A stretch of 45,211 bases of DNA from assembly GCA_041581135.1 (NCBI GenBank), contig JBFGCM010000019.1, positions 1-45,211 of the forward strand, written 5' to 3'. A program made the position numbers and the translations under genes. This stretch comes from JBFGCM01 sp041581135. Its GTDB lineage: Bacteria > Actinomycetota > Acidimicrobiia > Spongiisociales > UBA5794. The notes under the pieces are model-generated. The model worked only from the letters and a program-made list of their open reading frames with translations, was not told where the DNA came from and did no database searches. Shown here piece after piece: positions 32,956-41,077 of this stretch; position 1 is the first letter of the stretch, and every line of letters starts with the position of its first letter.

Positions 32956-33810
32956 GTGCGTGACCGGCTCCTGCCGTGTGACGAGCGCACGTTGCTCATG
33001 GGCATCGTCAACGTCACCCCCGACTCGTTCTCCGACGGGGGCGCGTTCTTCGCCGATGACGTGCCGGACATCGACGCCGCCGTCGCCCACGGGATCGGTC
33101 TGATGCGAGATGGAGCCGACCTTCTCGATGTCGGCGGCGAGTCGACCCGGCCGGGCGCCGACGCCGTGGATGCCACCACCGAGCAGACCCGAGTGGTGCC
33201 CGTGGTCGAGCAGCTCGTCGCGGCCGGAGCCATCGTGTCGATCGACACGACCAAGGCATCCGTTGCGGCGAGTGCCATCGCCGCCGGAGCCGCCATCGTC
33301 AACGACGTGACCGCACTCGGTGACTCGGCGATGGCCGACCTCTGCGCCGAGGCAGACGTCGGCGTCGTGCTGATGCACATGCGAGGCACGCCCCGAACGA
33401 TGCAGGACGACCCCGTCTACGACGACGTGGTCGCCGAGGTTCGGCGCTACCTCGAGGAGCGCGCCGAGGCGGCCATTGCCGCCGGCATCGACGCACAACG
33501 GATTGCCGTCGATCCCGGCATCGGCTTCGGCAAGACGCTCGAGCACAACCTGGCGCTGCTGGCGCAGCTGGAGCGCATCACCGAGCTGGGCTTCCCGGTG
33601 GTGCTGGGGGCGTCGCGCAAGCGGTTCCTCGGTGTCATCGTCGGGGCAGAGCGGCCCTCGGACCGTGACGTTGCCACTGCGGCCACGACGGCGCTGGGGA
33701 TCGCCGCAGGTGCCGCCGTGGTACGTGTACACAATGTGGCCATGGGACTACATGCAGCGCGCACCGCGGACGCTATCGTGCGATCGGCTCGTACGGAGGA
33801 GACGTCGTAG
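32956..33810 (+). CDS. folP: Dihydropteroate synthase
   Basis: This 284-aa TIM-barrel enzyme has MGIVNVTPDSFSDGG (residues about 15-29), DVGGESTRPGA, the SIDTTKASVA strand and GASRKRFLG. It condenses para-aminobenzoate with the pterin diphosphate in folate synthesis. The GTG at 32956 gives the short N-terminal segment usual for the family. The upstream open frame overlaps ftsH; a CTG overlapping the ftsH stop is an unlikely alternative. Confidence 0.93.
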   Translation: MRDRLLPCDERTLLMGIVNVTPDSFSDGGAFFADDVPDIDAAVAHGIGLMRDGADLLDVGGESTRPGADAVDATTEQTRVVPVVEQLVAAGAIVSIDTTKASVAASAIAAGAAIVNDVTALGDSAMADLCAEADVGVVLMHMRGTPRTMQDDPVYDDVVAEVRRYLEERAEAAIAAGIDAQRIAVDPGIGFGKTLEHNLALLAQLERITELGFPVVLGASRKRFLGVIVGAERPSDRDVATAATTALGIAAGAAVVRVHNVAMGLHAARTADAIVRSARTEETS

Positions 33811-34283
33811 TGGCGGGATTGGAGCCAAGGGGCTTCACTTGGGTGATCGCCGGCAAGTTGGCCGTGTCCGAGCGTATTGGCGGGCACGGGTTCCAGCACC
33901 GGCGAGTACGGCGCGAAGAGGAGATCATCTGGCTCAAGGAGGCCGGGATCAACACCATGCTGTCCTTCCTCCCCGGACACCAGAACCAGGCCGCCTACGA
34001 GGGTGCCGGTCTCGTCAGCCTGCACGAGGCCATCGACGGGGAGCTGGACCCGGAGGACTCGGGGCGCATCTTCGAGGCCATCGACACCGCGCTCGCCACA
34101 CCCGGCACGGTGCTGCTCGTCCATCGCGATCTCATCGATGACACGCTCATCGGCCTGCTGGGGGGCTACCTGGTCCACAGTCGGCTCATCTCCGACCCCA
34201 TCGTCGCCACGACCGTGATCCAGGAGATCGCCGGCAAGGCCCTCGGCCCAGAGGGGCGCCGCCTGATCCCCCAGCCCGAGTGA
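33810..34283 (+). CDS. Degenerate dual-specificity-phosphatase-like protein in the folate operon
   Basis: The 157-aa protein begins FTWVIAGKLAVSERIGG and continues with EEIIWLKEAGINTMLSFL. This pattern resembles the N-terminal part of small bacterial dual-specificity phosphatases. The region where the HC-x5-R active loop would lie reads VHRDLIDDTL (residues 104-113): the Cys is Arg106 and the Arg position is Thr112, so the classical catalysis is impossible. Its GTG overlaps the folP stop by 1 nt and folK follows 4 nt later. It occupies the place of folB in mycobacteria but does not look like FolB. A pseudoenzyme or a new role in the pathway is possible. Confidence 0.65.
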   Translation: MAGLEPRGFTWVIAGKLAVSERIGGHGFQHRRVRREEEIIWLKEAGINTMLSFLPGHQNQAAYEGAGLVSLHEAIDGELDPEDSGRIFEAIDTALATPGTVLLVHRDLIDDTLIGLLGGYLVHSRLISDPIVATTVIQEIAGKALGPEGRRLIPQPE

Positions 34284-34287
34284 GACG

Positions 34288-34830
34288 GTGACGGTCCGAG
34301 CCGCCATCGGGCTCGGCTCCAACCTGGGAGACCGCGCCCAGTACCTCGACGAAGCGGTGCGCGCCCTTGCCGGTTTGGGAACCGTTGTCGCGGTCTCCCG
34401 GTACCACGAGACGGCCCCGGTGGGGGGACCGCCCCAGGAGGACTACCTCAACGCGGTCGCCGTCGTCGACACCGACCTGTCGGCGCGCGAATTGCTCGAG
34501 GGCATGCTGGCCATCGAGCAGGAGCACGGCAGGAAGCGCCGGGAGCGGTGGGGTCCGCGGACCCTCGACCTGGACTTGGTGCTGTTCGGCTCTGAGGAGA
34601 TCGACGAACCGGGGCTCACGGTGCCCCATCCCCGCATGAAGGACCGCAGGTTCGTGCTCGTGCCGTTGTTGGAGGCATGGCCCGACGCCCGGCTGCCCGA
34701 CGGCACCACGGTGGAGTCGCTGGTGCATTCGGACCGCTACGGCATGAACCCGGCACAGCGGGTTGCCGTCGTGGTGCTGACCGGCCTCCTGGCAGTGCTG
34801 TTGTGGTGGGCGCTCGACACCGTGCTGTGA
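34288..34830 (+). CDS. folK: 2-amino-4-hydroxy-6-hydroxymethyldihydropteridine pyrophosphokinase with C-terminal membrane helix
   Basis: The 180-aa protein contains the complete HPPK domain: IGLGSNLGDR (residues about 6-15), the YHETAPVGGPPQEDYLNAV loop and RWGPRTLDLDLVLFG (about 88-102). HPPK activates the pterin for FolP by transferring diphosphate from ATP. Residues about 156-178 form a hydrophobic helix (VAVVVLTGLLAVLLWWALDTVL), which is not part of standard HPPK and would tether the enzyme to the membrane. In M. tuberculosis a separate DUF3180 membrane protein follows folK. Confidence 0.9.
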   Translation: MTVRAAIGLGSNLGDRAQYLDEAVRALAGLGTVVAVSRYHETAPVGGPPQEDYLNAVAVVDTDLSARELLEGMLAIEQEHGRKRRERWGPRTLDLDLVLFGSEEIDEPGLTVPHPRMKDRRFVLVPLLEAWPDARLPDGTTVESLVHSDRYGMNPAQRVAVVVLTGLLAVLLWWALDTVL

Positions 34831-34904
34831 GTCCTACACTCACCGGCCGGAACGGCACCGCGGTGGCTGGCACATCGGGCGGGCCGGAACCGAAAGGGAA
34901 CGCT

Positions 34905-35708
34905 GTGGCATCGATCATCCTCATCGGCCCCGGTCGCGCCGGCTTGTCGATGGCGCTGGCCGCCCAACAAGCCGGACATACGGTGGTCGCGGTCGCCGGC
35001 CGCAGCCAAGCCGGTCTCGCTGCGGCGCACGACCTGACATCGGCCCCCACGGTCGCGCTCGACGATGCGCTTCCGGGTGCAGATCTGGCCGTCCTCGCGG
35101 TGCGGGATGACGCCATTGCGACCGTCGCCGCCACATTGCGCCTCCCCGACGGCGTTCCGGTGGTGCACCTGTCGGGACTCGCTCCGGTCTCGGCGCTCGA
35201 CCGGCTGCGCGGCGCCCACGCGGTCGGGGCACTCCATCCTCTGCAGAGCCTGCCCACACCCCTCGTCGGAGCGGCGCGGTTGGCCGGGGCCTGGGCGGCG
35301 GTGACCACCACCGACGAAGGGCTCCACTCCCAACTCGTTCGGTTCGCTCGCTCTCTCGGTATGCAGACCTTCGACCTGGACGATGTTGCGAAGCCGCTGT
35401 ATCACGCGGCAGCAGCCGCCGCCGCCAACTTCCCCATCGTGGCGCTCAGCATGGCGGCGGACTTGTTCGCAGCCGCCGGAGTGTCCTTCGGTGTGGCCGA
35501 ACCTCTCGTCACCGGAGTCGTCGCCAACGCGTTCGAGCTCGGACCCCGTACAGCGCTCACCGGACCGGTCGCCAGGGGGGATATCGCCACCGTGGCCGCG
35601 CAACTCGAGGCCGTCGGCGAATCGGCATGGTACGAGTACTACGTCGAGTTCGTGCGCATGGTGGCGGCGCTGGCCGGGCGCCAAGGCGACTTCGAGGGTC
35701 TCGGGTGA
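34905..35708 (+). CDS. DUF2520 Rossmann-fold protein
   Basis: The 267-aa protein has an N-terminal NAD(P)-binding motif IILIGPGRAGLSMALAAQQAG (residues about 4-20). HLSGLAPVSAL, GALHPLQSLPTP and a C-terminal helical DUF2520 domain follow. This pattern resembles ketopantoate-reductase-like or 6-phosphogluconate-dehydrogenase-like proteins. It sits before panC as Rv3603c does in M. tuberculosis; a role in pantothenate metabolism is plausible but unproven. The GTG at 34905 follows AAAGGGAA. The GTG at 34827, in a GTGA overlap with folK, is an alternative that adds 26 residues. Confidence 0.85.
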   Translation: MASIILIGPGRAGLSMALAAQQAGHTVVAVAGRSQAGLAAAHDLTSAPTVALDDALPGADLAVLAVRDDAIATVAATLRLPDGVPVVHLSGLAPVSALDRLRGAHAVGALHPLQSLPTPLVGAARLAGAWAAVTTTDEGLHSQLVRFARSLGMQTFDLDDVAKPLYHAAAAAAANFPIVALSMAADLFAAAGVSFGVAEPLVTGVVANAFELGPRTALTGPVARGDIATVAAQLEAVGESAWYEYYVEFVRMVAALAGRQGDFEGLG

Positions 35709-36604
35709 AGATCGTCTCCACGTTCGCCGAGGTGCGTCAGCTGGCGTCCGGAGCCGTCAGCCATGGCCTGGTGCCCACGCTCGGCTACCTCCATGACGGG
35801 CACGTCGCCCTCTTCACCGGGGCGGCGGCCCAATGCGACTGGGTGACGGCCTCGCTGTTCGTGAACCCGCTTCAGTTCGCCCCCGACGAGGACCTGGCCG
35901 CCTATCCCCGCAATCTCGAGCGAGATGCGGCGATCGCAGAATCTGCCGGAGTCGACGTGCTGTTCGTCCCCGACCTCTTCGAGATCTACCCCGATGGCGC
36001 CGCCACGCGGGTCACCGTCGAGGCGCTCGCCACCGGCCTGGAAGGTGCCAGCCGGCCATCCCACTTCGAAGGGGTCGCCACGGTGGTCACGGTGCTGCTG
36101 GCCGGCACCGGGCCGGACCGGGCCTACTTCGGACGCAAGGACGCCCAGCAACTCGCCATCATCCGCCGGCTGGTGGCCGATCTCGCCTTTCCGCTGACGG
36201 TCGTGCCCGTCTCCACCGTGCGAGAGACCGACGGGCTGGCGCTGTCGAGCCGCAATGCCTACCTGTCCGAACCCGAGCGGGCCGCGGCCCTCTCGCTGTC
36301 GGCGGGGCTGATGGCGGCAGCCGATGCGGCAGAGGCGGGAGAGCGGAGCGCGGCAACACTGGAAGCGCTCGTATGGGACCGATTGGCGCAGGAGGCGCTC
36401 GTCGAACCCGACTACGCCACTTTGAGTGACGCGGTGCGCGTGATCGACCTGCCGCGCCTCGATCGTGAGGCCTTCCTGGCCGTGGCGGCCCGGGTCGGAG
36501 CGACCCGCTTGATCGACAACGTGCACTTCGAGGTGACCGAAGACGGCACGGTGACGGCCGACCGCGGGGTCAGGTTGGACGGACCGTCGCTGATGGAGGT
36601 GTGA
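35705..36604 (+). CDS. panC: Pantoate-beta-alanine ligase
   Basis: The 299-aa enzyme has the HIGH-like GYLHDGH (VPTLGYLHDGH), FVNPLQFAPDEDLAAYPR, the GRKDAQQL stretch and ETDGLALSSRNAYLS with the KMSKS-equivalent serines. It joins pantoate and beta-alanine with ATP. The usual VPTMG reads VPTLG here, a mild change. The GTG overlaps the DUF2520 stop by 4 nt. No panD follows, unlike in mycobacteria. Confidence 0.94.
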   Translation: MKIVSTFAEVRQLASGAVSHGLVPTLGYLHDGHVALFTGAAAQCDWVTASLFVNPLQFAPDEDLAAYPRNLERDAAIAESAGVDVLFVPDLFEIYPDGAATRVTVEALATGLEGASRPSHFEGVATVVTVLLAGTGPDRAYFGRKDAQQLAIIRRLVADLAFPLTVVPVSTVRETDGLALSSRNAYLSEPERAAALSLSAGLMAAADAAEAGERSAATLEALVWDRLAQEALVEPDYATLSDAVRVIDLPRLDREAFLAVAARVGATRLIDNVHFEVTEDGTVTADRGVRLDGPSLMEV

Positions 36605-36605
36605 G

Positions 36606-37376
36606 GTGCTCTTGACGATCGACATGGGGAACACCCAGACCGTGCTCGGCGTGTTCGAAGGGCACGAGATGGTCCGCCATTGGCGGTTCTCGACCGTGCG
36701 CGACCGCACTGCCGACGAGTACATGCTGCTGCTGCGCGGCCTGATGGATCTCGACGGCCTTCCGGTGATATCGGGAGTCGCCATCTCGAGTGTCGTTCCT
36801 GCTGCCACCCGACCGCTGACCACCGTCGCTGAACGGCTCGCCGAGGGCCCGGTGGTCATCGTCGGCCCCGGCCTGAAGACGGGCATGCCGATCCTCATCG
36901 ACAATCCCCGCGAGGTGGGGGCCGATCGTGTCGCCAATGCCATCGCCGCCCTGGACCGATACGGCGCTCCTGCGATCGTCGTCGACTTCGGAACCTCCAC
37001 CAACTTCGATGTGGTGAGCCGCGACGGCGCCTACCTCGGCGGTGTCATCGCTCCGGGTCTCGAGGTGTCGACCGACGCCCTCATCGGTCGCACTGCGGCG
37101 CTCCGCACCGTGGAGTTCACAGCGCCCCGGTCGGCCATTGGCAAGGGCACGGTGGAAGCCATCAAGAGCGGTGCGTTGTACGGGCACGCCGGACTGGTCG
37201 ACGGCATCATGGAGCGACTCGTCGGTGAGCTGGGGGAAGAGCCGCACCGAGTCGCCACCGGGGGACTGGCGCCTACCATCGTGCCGCATTGCCGCTCTGT
37301 CGATGTCGTGGACGAGTACCTCACGTTGCACGGGCTGCGGGTTCTCTTCGAGCGCAACGTGGAAGGGTCGACATGA
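36606..37376 (+). CDS. coaX: Type III pantothenate kinase
   Basis: This 256-aa CoaX of the ASKHA fold has the first motif TIDMGNTQTVLGVF (residues about 4-17). It also has the pantothenate-binding GADRVANAIAA and the second motif VVDFGTSTNFDVV. It catalyses the first step of CoA synthesis, which fits its position one nucleotide after panC. It starts with GTG, and its stop overlaps lysS in an ATGA. Confidence 0.95.
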   Translation: MLLTIDMGNTQTVLGVFEGHEMVRHWRFSTVRDRTADEYMLLLRGLMDLDGLPVISGVAISSVVPAATRPLTTVAERLAEGPVVIVGPGLKTGMPILIDNPREVGADRVANAIAALDRYGAPAIVVDFGTSTNFDVVSRDGAYLGGVIAPGLEVSTDALIGRTAALRTVEFTAPRSAIGKGTVEAIKSGALYGHAGLVDGIMERLVGELGEEPHRVATGGLAPTIVPHCRSVDVVDEYLTLHGLRVLFERNVEGST

Positions 37377-38872
37377 CTGAGCAGGAACCGGGCGGAGGCT
37401 TGGAAGAGCACCCGCTGACGGCTCAGCGGTTGGAGAAGCTCGAGCTGCTGCGCGCCGCCGGCGTCGACCCGTATCCCATCGGCTTCACCCCCGACGCCCG
37501 GGCCGCCGAGCTTCACGCCGAGTACGCGGACCTCGAACCCGCCTCTTCGACCGGTCGGCAGGTCACAGTCGCCGGTCGCCTGATGAATGTGCGCGACATC
37601 GGCAAGCTGGCCTTCGGCGTGCTTCAGGACGGGACCGGTCGCATCCAGCTCTTCGCGGACCAGCAGGTGCTGGGCGACGCCATGGAGGACTTCCGCAGCC
37701 TCGACATGGGCGATTGGATCGGCGCCTCCGGCGAGGTGATCACCACCAGGCGGGGTGAGCTGTCGGTGAGGATCGATACGGTCCAGGTGCTCGCCAAGTC
37801 GCTGCGGCCGCTCCCTGAGAAATGGCACGGGCTCCAAGACGTGGAAGCGCGGCACCGTCGCCGCTACCTGGATCTCACGGTCAACGTCGAGGCGCGTGCC
37901 ACCTTCGAGGCGCGCAGCAGAATCGTGCAGGCGCTGCGGCGCTCGTTCGAAGACCGCGGGTTCATGGAGGTGGAGACGCCGATGCTCCAGCTGCAGCCCG
38001 GCGGAGCGTTGGCCCGGCCCTTCACCACCCATCACAACGCGCTCGGGGTCGACATGTATCTCCGGATCGCGCCCGAGCTGTACCTGAAGCGGCTCACCGT
38101 CGGCGGTTTCGAGCGTGTGTTCGAGATGAATCGGAACTTCCGCAACGAGGGGATCAGCCCACGACACAACCCCGAGTTCACGATGCTCGAGGCCTACATG
38201 GCCTATGCCGACTACCACGACGTGATGGAGTTGGTCGAGGATGTGTTCATCGAGGCTGCTGTGGCAGTGCACGGCTCCACCAGCTTCGACTATCAGGGGA
38301 AGCCCATGAGCTTCGCCAAGCCGTGGCGCCGCGTGACCATGGCCGATGCCGTCGAGGAGCGGATCGGAGCCCGTGTGGACCCGTCGATGTCGACCGCCGA
38401 GCTCGGCAAGATCGCAACCCGGCACGACATCGAAGTCGACGGCAGCTGGGGTCCGGGGAAGCTGATGGCCGAGATCTTCGAGGCGACCACGGAGCGAGCG
38501 TTGTGGGACCCGACCTTCGTCCTCGACTATCCGAAGGAGGTCTCCCCGTTCGCCAGGGACCACCGCGACACCGCAGGCGTCACCGAGCGCTTCGAGGTGA
38601 TCGCCGCCGGCTCCGAGTTGGCGAACGCCTTCACGGAGCTCAACGACCCCTTCGAGCAACGCCGCCGCTTCGAGGCCCAGGCCCGAGCCCGCGCCGAAGG
38701 GGACGACGAGGCGCACGTGATCGACGAGGACTTCCTCGAGGCGCTCGAGTACGGCATGCCGCCTACCGGCGGTCTCGGCATCGGTGTCGACCGGCTCGTG
38801 ATGCTCCTCACCGATCAGGCCTCGATTCGCGAGGTGATTCTGTTCCCTCACCTCCGCCCGCGCTCCTCGTAG
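37373..38872 (+). CDS. lysS: Lysine-tRNA ligase, class II
   Basis: The 499-aa class IIb synthetase has an N-terminal OB-fold anticodon-binding domain (residues about 60-150, VTVAGRLMNVRDIGKLAFG). Catalytic motif 2 is VFEMNRNFRNEGISPRHNPEFTM-like (FRNEG) and motif 3 is GGLGIGVDRLVMLLT. It charges tRNA-Lys. SD GGAAGGG (37361-37367) precedes the ATG. It is the last gene of the ftsH-to-lysS run. Confidence 0.96.
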   Translation: MTEQEPGGGLEEHPLTAQRLEKLELLRAAGVDPYPIGFTPDARAAELHAEYADLEPASSTGRQVTVAGRLMNVRDIGKLAFGVLQDGTGRIQLFADQQVLGDAMEDFRSLDMGDWIGASGEVITTRRGELSVRIDTVQVLAKSLRPLPEKWHGLQDVEARHRRRYLDLTVNVEARATFEARSRIVQALRRSFEDRGFMEVETPMLQLQPGGALARPFTTHHNALGVDMYLRIAPELYLKRLTVGGFERVFEMNRNFRNEGISPRHNPEFTMLEAYMAYADYHDVMELVEDVFIEAAVAVHGSTSFDYQGKPMSFAKPWRRVTMADAVEERIGARVDPSMSTAELGKIATRHDIEVDGSWGPGKLMAEIFEATTERALWDPTFVLDYPKEVSPFARDHRDTAGVTERFEVIAAGSELANAFTELNDPFEQRRRFEAQARARAEGDDEAHVIDEDFLEALEYGMPPTGGLGIGVDRLVMLLTDQASIREVILFPHLRPRSS

Positions 38873-38894
38873 CCGGCTCCGACCGCGCCGGAGA

Positions 38895-38949
38895 TGCCAG
38901 GTCGCTTCGCTTCGCTCGCTTCCAGATGCCAGACCAGCCGAGGGCCTCG
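38895..38949. repeat. Second copy of the dispersed repeat, reverse orientation
   Basis: The reverse complement of 38922-38949 matches the CGAGGTCCTCGTCTGG plus TCTGGCATCTGG block of the 26.3 kb repeats with about three differences. The preceding 38895-38921 contains a GCGAGC-rich core and a second CTGGCATCT, as in the flanks there. It lies in the 250-bp gap after lysS, which otherwise shows a perfect 12-bp palindrome at 38956-38967. Confidence 0.65.
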
Positions 38950-39122
38950 CCAGCACGAACTAGTTCGTTCGGCCCCTTTTCATTTGCCCCCTTCATTACA
39001 AACTCGCAGCCTTGTAGGGTGAATAGTCAGCGCCAGGAACGTCAACGCGGCGCGTCCGATTGGTGGATGATCGGCTGCGATTCGAGAATGGCCGCGTAAC
39101 GGAGAGGAACAGGGGGCCCAAC

Positions 39123-40436
39123 TTGACCATTCCCGCAAGCAGCGACGTCGTCGTCATCGGATCCGGGCCGGCTGGGAGCATCACCGCTGCCCTGCTGGCG
39201 CAAAAGGGGTACGACACGGTCATCCTGGAGAAGGAGCGCCATCCCCGCTACAAGGTCGGGGAGAGCCTGATCCCCGACTTCTGGAAGTACACCGATCTCG
39301 CCGGAGTGACCGACAAGATCCTCGAGGAGGGGTTCATCGCCAAGGCCGGCGGCATGGTTCGCTGGAAGGGCGAGGCGCGGGCTCACACGTTCAGCGACTT
39401 CGGGTACAACCGTCCGGCGATGCACGTCGAGCGCGACAAGTTCGACAAGATCCTCTTCGATCACGCGGTCTCCGAGGGCGCTCAGGCGTTCCAGGAGGTC
39501 ACCGTGACGGGTGCCGACTTCCATCAGGAAGGTGACCGTGAGTCGGCCACCGTTCACTACACCAATGGTGACGGCCCGGGCACCATCGATTGCCGGTACG
39601 TGCTGGATGCCAGCGGCCAGGCTGCGGTGATTGGACGCCAGGAGGGAATCCGGGAGATGGACGACGGCTTCCGGTATCTCGGGGTGTGGGGCTACTACGA
39701 GGACTCCAAGTACGTCTCGGTCGAGGGCAAGATCCATCCCTTCGAGGATTGGCCCACGGTCCCGCCGACGACGTTCGTCACCTCGCTCGAGGAAGCCGGC
39801 GACTCCGGGTGGGCCTGGCACATCGTCCTGCGCGAGATGACCTCCGTGGGCATCGTCATCCCCATCGAGCTGGTCAAGTCGGTCCGCAACGAGGGCGAGT
39901 CGTGGGAGGACTTCTTCCGGCGGCGCGTGCTCGAGGTTCCCGTCTTGGGTGAGCTTCTCCGCGACGCCACCTGCATCGAGGGCAGCGTGCAGTCGATCCG
40001 GGACTACTCGTACCGATCGAGCCAGCTCGCCGGACCGGGCTACTTCTTGATCGGCGACGCGGCCGGTTTCGTCGATCCGATCTTCTCGGTCGGGGTCGTG
40101 CTCGGCATGTACTCGGCGGGGGCGGCGGCGTGGGCCGTCGACTACGCCTTGTCGTCGAACAAGTCGGCCGAGCGGGCCCGGGCGCTCTACAGTCGCCAGC
40201 TCCAGGGCCGCCTGGAAGTCGCCCGCTCCCTGGCATTACCGCGGTATCGCTCCGAAGGTGAGGTCAGCGACCTGGCGAAGACGGCCATCCAGCTGGAGCG
40301 ACCGGCGGTTCGTGAGCTGATGTATGTGGTGTCGTCACTGACCACTCGGTCGGACAACTGGCTCGAGATGGTCGGGGGTGAAGCGCCGGAGCTCGAGGAA
40401 GGTCAGCTCCGCACCATCGAGCAGATCGACGTCTGA
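39123..40436 (+). CDS. FAD-dependent oxidoreductase, flavin-dependent halogenase-like
   Basis: The 437-aa flavoprotein has the dinucleotide fold VVVIGSGPAGSITAALLAQ (residues about 9-27). HPRYKVGESLIPDFWKY (about 41-57) resembles the GES segment of flavin-dependent halogenases. DSGWAWHIVL recalls the halogenase WxWxIP motif, and the second FAD motif is LIGDAAGFVDPIFSVGV. The last residue of WxWxIP is Val rather than Pro, so a related monooxygenase or a geranylgeranyl-reductase-type enzyme is equally possible. The start is a TTG with AGGGG 7 nt upstream; the longer GTG at 39060 lacks an SD. Confidence 0.75.
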   Translation: MTIPASSDVVVIGSGPAGSITAALLAQKGYDTVILEKERHPRYKVGESLIPDFWKYTDLAGVTDKILEEGFIAKAGGMVRWKGEARAHTFSDFGYNRPAMHVERDKFDKILFDHAVSEGAQAFQEVTVTGADFHQEGDRESATVHYTNGDGPGTIDCRYVLDASGQAAVIGRQEGIREMDDGFRYLGVWGYYEDSKYVSVEGKIHPFEDWPTVPPTTFVTSLEEAGDSGWAWHIVLREMTSVGIVIPIELVKSVRNEGESWEDFFRRRVLEVPVLGELLRDATCIEGSVQSIRDYSYRSSQLAGPGYFLIGDAAGFVDPIFSVGVVLGMYSAGAAAWAVDYALSSNKSAERARALYSRQLQGRLEVARSLALPRYRSEGEVSDLAKTAIQLERPAVRELMYVVSSLTTRSDNWLEMVGGEAPELEEGQLRTIEQIDV

Positions 40437-40532
40437 CGCGAGCCCGCCGCTGCCGTGAGGCTCCGGCGATTGGGTCGGTTCGCCTGAGTCTCGGAGCAGC
40501 GGCGGGGTGCGGCCGGCCTGCCGTGGAGGCGG

Positions 40533-40619
40533 TCAGCGAGGCCGGTGCCGCCGTCGTTCGCGTAGGAGCTCCTCTATGTGCTCGTGCGCCAAGATCATGG
40601 CGGTCTGTGGATGGAGCAT
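40533..40619 (-). CDS. Micro-ORF, 28 aa
   Basis: An ATG 20 nt after the stop of the 62-aa ORF opens a 28-codon frame whose product is polar and Arg/Glu/His-rich (MLHPQTAMILAHEHIEELLR). Similar short helical proteins occur in actinobacterial small-ORF clusters. There is no strong SD. The rest of the gap 40437-40532 shows nothing I can identify. Confidence 0.3.
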   Translation of the reverse strand: MLHPQTAMILAHEHIEELLRERRRHRPR

Positions 40620-40639
40620 GGGTCGTCTCACTTTCTAGG

Positions 40640-40828
40640 TCACAGCTCGGGCGAGGGGAGGGTGGAATGGCGTCCCGTGCGCCACGTGCCGCGGTTCCCG
40701 CAGGTGCACCGGTATGACACGTGGATTCCGTGGGTGCTGTTGGTAACCGTTTCGATGGCACTGAGGTCGAGAAGCACCTTCGCTCCGATGCCCGGGCCGC
40801 GATGATCGGGACAGTCGACGCCGAACAT
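40640..40828 (-). CDS. Small Cys-containing protein, 62 aa
   Basis: The product begins MFGVDCPDHRGPGIGAKVLL, giving C-x2-H, and later has VSYRCTCGNRGTWRTG with C-x-C. The arrangement fits a small metal-binding or zinc-ribbon-like protein, but I do not recognise a named family. The ATG lies 2 nt after the stop of the 52-aa ORF, so the two are translationally coupled. This frame is preferred over the overlapping plus-strand frame because of the coupling and the cysteine pattern. Confidence 0.5.
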   Translation of the reverse strand: MFGVDCPDHRGPGIGAKVLLDLSAIETVTNSTHGIHVSYRCTCGNRGTWRTGRHSTLPSPEL

Positions 40829-40830
40829 GG

Positions 40831-40989
40831 TCAGCCCTGCCGCCGGGCGGCGGCAATGCGGGCACGGAGGCCATGAAGCCGCTGCTTGGCCAGCGCCCGA
40901 TGGGCGTACGGGGCATTCCGCTGCCTCATCTCCTCGAACTCGCCACGGGCCACCGCCAGTTGGTAGTAGAGGTCGTCGAAGTGGCTCAT
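40831..40989 (-). CDS. Micro-protein, 52 aa, first gene of a small-ORF operon
   Basis: The product starts MSHFDDLYYQLAVARGEFEE, is highly charged, likely one or two helices, with a basic C-terminus. An excellent SD (AGGAGGGAG on the minus strand) precedes the ATG, which is strong evidence for translation. It is divergent from the CGNR regulator gene and followed after 2 nt by the 62-aa ORF. Function is unknown. Confidence 0.6.
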   Translation of the reverse strand: MSHFDDLYYQLAVARGEFEEMRQRNAPYAHRALAKQRLHGLRARIAAARRQG

Positions 40990-41077
40990 TGACTTCTCCC
41001 TCCTCCCCGCTGTATCGTGTAGGGGGCTATAAGGTGTTTACCTGTTACACCATACCCGGCGCAGTGTAAGGAGTCAA
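40990..41077. promoter_or_regulatory. Divergent control region with TTACAC/GTGTAA repeats
   Basis: TTACAC (41045-41050) and GTGTAA (41064-41069) form an inverted pair spaced by 13 nt. A further TTACAC is at 41092-41097 inside the CGNR gene. GGTGT/ACACC (41033-41037 and 41047-41051) forms a second inverted pair. TATAAG (41028-41033) may be a rightward -10; its complement CTTATA could serve the leftward operon. AAGGAG at 41068-41073 is the CGNR SD. These are candidate operator sites for autoregulation. Confidence 0.45.

Noticed and set aside
36600..37376. panD expected between panC and coaX
   Set aside because: coaX starts 1 nt after the panC stop and no aspartate-decarboxylase-like frame exists in either strand here.
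37031..38956. Long open frame (641 codons) antisense to coaX and lysS
   Set aside because: It lies opposite two well-defined enzymes and has no domain of its own.
38956..38980. Palindrome CGAACTAGTTCG after lysS as a terminator
   Set aside because: It is a loop-less palindrome, and the short T-run follows only after 9 nt, so a functional terminator cannot be claimed.
40578..40805. Plus-strand 75-codon frame overlapping the 62-aa minus-strand ORF
   Set aside because: It has no SD or conserved pattern, while the minus frame is coupled to a well-started upstream ORF and has a Cys pattern.
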